Positions 4,288-6,986 of a DNA stretch of 6,986 bases are shown here, piece by piece. This DNA comes from JAWXVD01 sp044425705. GTDB taxonomy: Bacteria > Bacillota > Clostridia > Lachnospirales > Lachnospiraceae. The stretch lies in NCBI GenBank assembly GCA_044425705.1, contig JAWXVD010000157.1, positions 1 through 6,986 on the forward strand. The letters are read 5' to 3'. Below the pieces are notes generated by a model. It was not told where the DNA came from. It saw nothing but the letters and a program-made list of their open reading frames with translations, and searched no databases. The first letter of the stretch is position 1. Each line of letters begins with the position of its first letter. The position numbers and the translations under genes are program-made.

Positions 4288-4430
4288 TAAAATTTACGCA
4301 ACTTTTTAGCAGATTCGGGTAATTCAGGCTCGTGCAGAATAAATCCACAGTGCCTATTAGCTGCAACTGTAGTAATAACAAGTGCAAATGCAGATAAGAT
4401 ATGGCCATATTTCATAACAAATTTTTTCAT
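4287..4430 (-). CDS. agrD: AgrD-type cyclic-lactone autoinducer pro-peptide, 47 aa
   Basis: A short gene with a strong ribosome binding site (AAGGAGG, 4440-4446, nine bases before the ATG). The peptide has the three AgrD parts. Residues 1-23 are an amphipathic, membrane-binding leader (MKKFVMKYGHILSAFALVI). Residues 24-32 are the signal region ANRHCGFIL. Residues 33-47 are the tail HEPELPESAKKLRKF, which AgrB recognises and removes. Cys28 followed by four residues ending in Leu32 predicts a five-residue thiolactone ring C-G-F-I-L with a short N-terminal tail. It parallels STCDFIM of S. aureus AgrD-I, and the E-P-E-x-P tail also fits. It is the first gene of the operon, ahead of agrB, whereas S. 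aureus has B before D. The N-terminal end of the mature peptide cannot be set from sequence. Confidence 0.93.
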   Translation of the reverse strand: MKKFVMKYGHILSAFALVITTVAANRHCGFILHEPELPESAKKLRKF

Positions 4431-4474
4431 ATTGATATTCCTCCTTTTTACATTTAGTGCAATTCATTGACTAC

Positions 4475-4543
4475 ATATAAAATATCACAAACTACTAATA
4501 GTTTATTCCAAAAAGGACGAAACGGGTGAAAATAAGGACAAAA
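4475..4543 (-). promoter_or_regulatory. AgrA-type (LytTR) repeats and promoter of the agrD-B operon
   Basis: AAAAGGACGAAA (4511-4522) and ATAAGGACAAAA (4532-4543) are direct repeats spaced exactly 21 bases apart, the pattern bound by LytTR response regulators. Downstream on the minus strand there is no good -35. TTGGAA (4511-4506) with -10 candidates around GATATTTTA (4486-4478) would have an overlong spacer of 19-21 bases. Such a weak promoter next to paired repeats is typical of agr promoters that need phosphorylated AgrA. It predicts the positive feedback loop. Confidence 0.8.
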
Positions 4544-4554
4544 TTAGAAAAAGA

Positions 4555-4583
4555 AAAAATAGCCATCATTGATAGCTATTTTT
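4555..4583 (-). terminator. Intrinsic terminator at the end of agrC
   Basis: AAAAATAGC (4555-4563) pairs with GCTATTTTT (4575-4583). Four more pairs close to a three-base loop, and one of them is G-U only in the minus-strand RNA, consistent with that direction. The RNA continues TCTTTTTCTAATTTT. The stem overlaps the last codons and stop of agrC. It separates agrA-agrC from the agrD operon, so the latter depends on its own regulated promoter. Confidence 0.85.
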
Positions 4584-5900
4584 ATATTTGATTTCATCAT
4601 ACAACAAAACTTCTAAGGTGAAAACATTTTCTGTATTTGTAATTTTAAAGTGTCCATTTTTTTGCTCAACTAAATCCTTTATGCTTTGCAAACCAATTCC
4701 ATGTAATTCCTTATCTTGCTTATCTGTGACAGGAAGCCCATTTTTAAACTTTAGTTTTTTATTGTAAGGATTTGACACTTTAATAAAAAGATTATCATAG
4801 TCATCTATTATCCTTACAACTATGCTCTTCATTTCTGAGGTGTAATTATCAAAGTTTCTAACAGCATTATCTATCGCATTACCTAATATGATATATAAAC
4901 TCACTTCATCAATATATGCATCATCACGAATTGATACCTTTATATCAAGCTCTATATTGCTTTCACGCATAGAAAAGAGCTTATAGTTAAGTAGCCTGTT
5001 GATGCTTTTATTCTTTGTGTATTCTATCATTTTGTCAGACAATGTATCATCAATAAGTGTGTTCAAAAAAGTTCCTACGTCCGCTAAAGATTCACTTGTA
5101 TTTTCTTCAGTCTTTGATTTTAGATATAGTAGCTGATATTTTAAATCATGTTTCACTTGTCGAACTTTTTCAAATGTGTTATTGGCATTTTCTTCTAAAC
5201 GCCAAAAATACTCTGCCTGATTTCTAAGTAGCGCATTTTCGTACTTTAATTTCTCAGATAATCGTAGCTTATCGAATATTGTGAAGAAAAATACATTTAT
5301 AAAAATCACCAAAAAACAAAATAGAATACATATACTATAACGTATACGATAATGAAATGACAGCTGAACTAAAAAACACAATAGAAAAATACTGCATATA
5401 GGAATAACGCAGATATATAAGGAATCATAAATTGTAAGTTTCTCTAGCAAACGACGCTTACTTACATATACACTAAATCCTTTAATAATTAAAAGCATCA
5501 CCAAAGTATGAATAGTAACTGCAATGAGATTTGTTATTTGTTTTAAGACAATGTTTTCGAAGTTTTCTTTTGATATAGCGATATAAAAAACACTTACAAG
5601 TATTTCTGTAATCATAATAAACACTGCATAGGAGCATGCTATAATAAATTTACTTTTCAGTGTACCTAAAAAATTCGTCGAAACTAAAAATATCAAAATA
5701 GCAGAAAGAATTACATTTAGCCAAGCTATGCTTACCAAAAAATATGTGATTGCACCTAAAATAACATAGAATGTGTACGTTACGCACTTATTTAATAATT
5801 TGTTCTTGGGTTTAAAAAATATATTTAAAGCAGAGTTGATAATGTACAGCATTAGTATGTTATTTCCAATATAAAATCCGATCTGCAAATGTACTGGCAT
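4566..5900 (-). CDS. agrC: AgrC-type sensor histidine kinase (GHKL family)
   Basis: Membrane receptor kinase for the cyclic autoinducer peptide. Of 444 residues, roughly the first 210 are six or so hydrophobic segments (about 9-29, 40-59, 60-79, 85-109, 122-142, 158-182, 188-208), as in AgrC sensor domains. A coiled-coil-like helix (about 212-245) leads to the phospho-acceptor motif QVKHDLKYQ with His251. The ATP-binding domain shows the N box LGNAIDNAVRNF (Asn341, Asn345) and the G box HGIGLQSIKDLVEQKNG (400-416), the GHKL/HATPase_c_5 form typical of peptide-pheromone kinases. The ATG is three bases after the agrA stop, with AGGTGG overlapping the end of agrA, so the two are translated together. 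Partner: AgrA. Ligand: probably the AgrD peptide encoded downstream. Confidence 0.95.
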   Translation of the reverse strand: MPVHLQIGFYIGNNILMLYIINSALNIFFKPKNKLLNKCVTYTFYVILGAITYFLVSIAWLNVILSAILIFLVSTNFLGTLKSKFIIACSYAVFIMITEILVSVFYIAISKENFENIVLKQITNLIAVTIHTLVMLLIIKGFSVYVSKRRLLEKLTIYDSLYICVIPICSIFLLCFLVQLSFHYRIRYSICILFCFLVIFINVFFFTIFDKLRLSEKLKYENALLRNQAEYFWRLEENANNTFEKVRQVKHDLKYQLLYLKSKTEENTSESLADVGTFLNTLIDDTLSDKMIEYTKNKSINRLLNYKLFSMRESNIELDIKVSIRDDAYIDEVSLYIILGNAIDNAVRNFDNYTSEMKSIVVRIIDDYDNLFIKVSNPYNKKLKFKNGLPVTDKQDKELHGIGLQSIKDLVEQKNGHFKITNTENVFTLEVLLYDEIKYKNSYQ

Positions 5901-5903
5901 CCG

Positions 5904-6623
5904 TTAACGCCACCTCTTTTCTATAAAATTCATATGCCTATTCCTTGTATCTTTACGATACTTTTCTCCAATATTGAATGTTTCACCAGTTTTTTTAATG
6001 ATAACTTTATCTGATTTGATAGACACATGGTGTAAGTTAAAAACAAATGATCTGTGTGGCATTATGAATTGATTTAAGTTTTCTACATTTTGCCAAACTG
6101 ATAGAAGTGTACCATAATAACACTCTTGTCCTTTCACAGTGGTTATTATGACTTCATTTCTCTTACTTTCAAAATAGACAATATCTTTCATAGGTATATG
6201 TCCCGTAGAACCTCGGCTACCATAAGTGAAAAAAACTTCATTATCTTTTTGTAGTATTGAATACGCTTTAGACAAAGCCTCTTCAAGTTTAGAAGTTTCA
6301 AGCGGTTTGTCAATAAAAGCTATCGTTCTAAAATCGAATAGTTCTTTTATTCGGTCATCATAGCTTGAAATAAAAATTATCAAATTTTCTTCGCCCGTTG
6401 TCCTGATTCTAGTAGCGGTTTCTATTCCATCTAGTCCATTCATCAATATGTCTAGCAAGATAATGTCATAATGGTTTTTGGTAATATCCTCACATAAACT
6501 TTCACCACTGGAAAATGAAGATAACTCAAATTCTTCACCCCACTTATCTTCGATCTGCCCAAGAGAAATCATGATGCGTTCTCTATCCTTTTCCATATCA
6601 TCGCAATATGCAATTCTTAGCAT
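5904..6623 (-). CDS. agrA: AgrA-type response regulator (receiver + LytTR DNA-binding domain)
   Basis: Cytoplasmic transcription activator of the agr circuit. Residues 1-125 form a receiver domain with the acidic pair Asp8/Asp9, phosphorylation site Asp58 (IILLDIL), Ser86/Ser87 and Lys106 (DKPLE). Residues 130-236 form a LytTR domain, with YFESKRNEVIITT (150-162) and the characteristic MPHRSFVFNLHHV (188-200). At 239 residues it is the usual length for AgrA. The ribosome binding site GGGAGG is 8-10 bases before the ATG. It is the first gene of a two-gene unit with agrC and has its own sigma-A-like promoter. The predicted targets are the two pairs of AAGGAC repeats at 4511-4543 and 2089-2127; binding is inferred from the domain type and the 21-base spacing. 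Confidence 0.95.
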   Translation of the reverse strand: MLRIAYCDDMEKDRERIMISLGQIEDKWGEEFELSSFSSGESLCEDITKNHYDIILLDILMNGLDGIETATRIRTTGEENLIIFISSYDDRIKELFDFRTIAFIDKPLETSKLEEALSKAYSILQKDNEVFFTYGSRGSTGHIPMKDIVYFESKRNEVIITTVKGQECYYGTLLSVWQNVENLNQFIMPHRSFVFNLHHVSIKSDKVIIKKTGETFNIGEKYRKDTRNRHMNFIEKRWR

Positions 6624-6658
6624 AACATTATCCCTCCCTTATGCTTCATGATATAAGT

Positions 6659-6687
6659 ATTATACCATACTTCACAAAGAATTTGAA
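6659..6687 (-). promoter_or_regulatory. Promoter of agrA-agrC
   Basis: A consensus -10 TATAAT (6664-6659) is preceded after 17 bases by TTCAAA (6687-6682), a four-of-six match to the -35 consensus. No AAGGAC repeats are nearby, so agrA-agrC probably has basal expression rather than AgrA feedback. The -35 touches the palindrome at 6687-6698, so a repressor there could act on it. Confidence 0.65.
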
Positions 6688-6698
6688 TGTTATAACAT
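6687..6698. promoter_or_regulatory. 12-bp perfect palindrome (possible operator)
   Basis: ATGTTATAACAT is a perfect palindrome between two divergent genes. It overlaps the edge of the agrA -35 and the -35-like TTATAA (6690-6695) of the divergent XRE gene. It is a plausible operator for the XRE protein encoded next to it. Confidence 0.45.
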
Positions 6699-6718
6699 AA
6701 GCATTTTGCCTTTACAAT
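6690..6718 (+). promoter_or_regulatory. Probable promoter of the XRE-family regulator
   Basis: TTATAA (6690-6695) and TACAAT (6713-6718) are 17 bases apart. The -10 is good and the -35 is weak (four of six). The palindrome at 6687-6698 covers the -35, and another begins at the last base of the -10, so autoregulation would be easy. Confidence 0.5.
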
Positions 6719-6729
6719 ACATATATGTA
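6718..6729. promoter_or_regulatory. Second 12-bp perfect palindrome (possible operator)
   Basis: TACATATATGTA is a perfect palindrome centred 31 bases from the one at 6687-6698, about three helical turns. It overlaps the -10/start region of the XRE promoter. The two palindromes share only an AT-rich character, so they may not bind the same protein. Confidence 0.35.
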
Positions 6730-6745
6730 GTGAAGGAGAATAATT

Positions 6746-6986
6746 ATGGAAGTTAATTATCAAGCAATCGGTAATCATATTCGCAATATACGAAAAGCAA
6801 AGAAAATTTCACAAGAAAAGTTAGCAGAAATGTCTGACTATTCTGTGACACATATCAGTCATATTGAAACAGGTTCAGCCAAAGCAAGCATTGAGGCAAT
6901 ACTAAAAGTAAGTGCAGCTCTTGGATGTACGCCGAATGACATTCTATGTGATAGTATGGCAGGTGCTAAAGAAACTTTTCTAAATC
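6746..6986 (+). CDS. XRE-family (Cro/CI-type) helix-turn-helix regulator, 3' end cut by window
   Basis: Only the first 80 codons are visible. Residues 7-63 form an HTH_3/XRE domain: IGNHIRNIRKAKKISQEKLA, then the turn MSDYSVTHISHIETG with the usual conserved H-I-x-x-I-E-x-G, then ASIEAILKVSAALG. Such proteins usually bind a palindromic operator and act as repressors, often of their own gene and a divergent one. AAGGAG (6733-6738) sits seven bases before the ATG. It is the only plus-strand gene here and is divergent from agrA with about 120 bases between them, so it may repress the agr cassette or belong to the host element's control circuit. Whether it has a C-terminal sensor domain cannot be seen. 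Confidence 0.9.
   Translation, partial: MEVNYQAIGNHIRNIRKAKKISQEKLAEMSDYSVTHISHIETGSAKASIEAILKVSAALGCTPNDILCDSMAGAKETFLN

Noticed and set aside
1..6986. CRISPR array, tRNA or rRNA genes
   Set aside because: No regularly spaced repeats beyond the two 21-base-period boxes, and no cloverleaf or rRNA core sequence was seen on either strand.

Overview
The window looks like an AT-rich Firmicute, most likely a gut-type Clostridia. The grounds are the base composition, strong AGGAGG-type ribosome binding sites, sigma-A-like promoters, a large serine recombinase, a Tn916-ORF7-like sigma-factor protein and an agr-type quorum-sensing cassette. No species can be named from the sequence. The gene set and a broken conjugation gene point to the inside of an integrative and conjugative element (ICE) or a related mobile island.

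Left part (1-2000, all minus strand, read right to left). A sigma-70 region-4-like protein (1392-1799) is followed by about 500 bases with no convincing gene. That stretch holds a boxA-like sequence, many small perfect hairpins and a candidate leader peptide. Next come a 65-residue element-type protein (659-856) and then the N-terminal 165 residues of a large serine recombinase (1-495, cut by the window edge) behind a good promoter. The ribosome binding site of the sigma-like gene is paired with an upstream anti-Shine-Dalgarno in a two-part hairpin.

Middle (2000-2490). A strong bidirectional terminator (1912-1943) is followed by a pair of 18-base direct repeats 21 bases apart (2089-2127). They match the repeats in front of the agr peptide gene. 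Next is a frameshifted, truncated fragment of an ICE membrane/peptidoglycan-hydrolase gene (2187-2487).

Right part (2500-6986). This is a complete agr system on the minus strand. agrA (LytTR response regulator) and agrC (GHKL sensor kinase) form one unit ending in a terminator. A separate unit follows, preceded by LytTR-type repeats: a 47-residue AgrD pro-peptide, the AgrB processing protease, a secreted protein of unknown function and a small membrane protein, closed by another terminator. A divergent XRE-family regulator starts at 6746 and runs off the window. Two perfect 12-base palindromes lie between it and agrA.

Likely logic (inference from layout and family knowledge): AgrB processes and exports the AgrD peptide as a thiolactone signal, AgrC senses it, and AgrA activates the promoter at about 4480-4545, closing a positive loop and switching on the secreted/membrane protein pair. 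The second AgrA-type box at 2089-2127 points at a short terminated transcript upstream of the mobile-element module. It therefore suggests an RNAIII-like output or a link between cell density and element behaviour.
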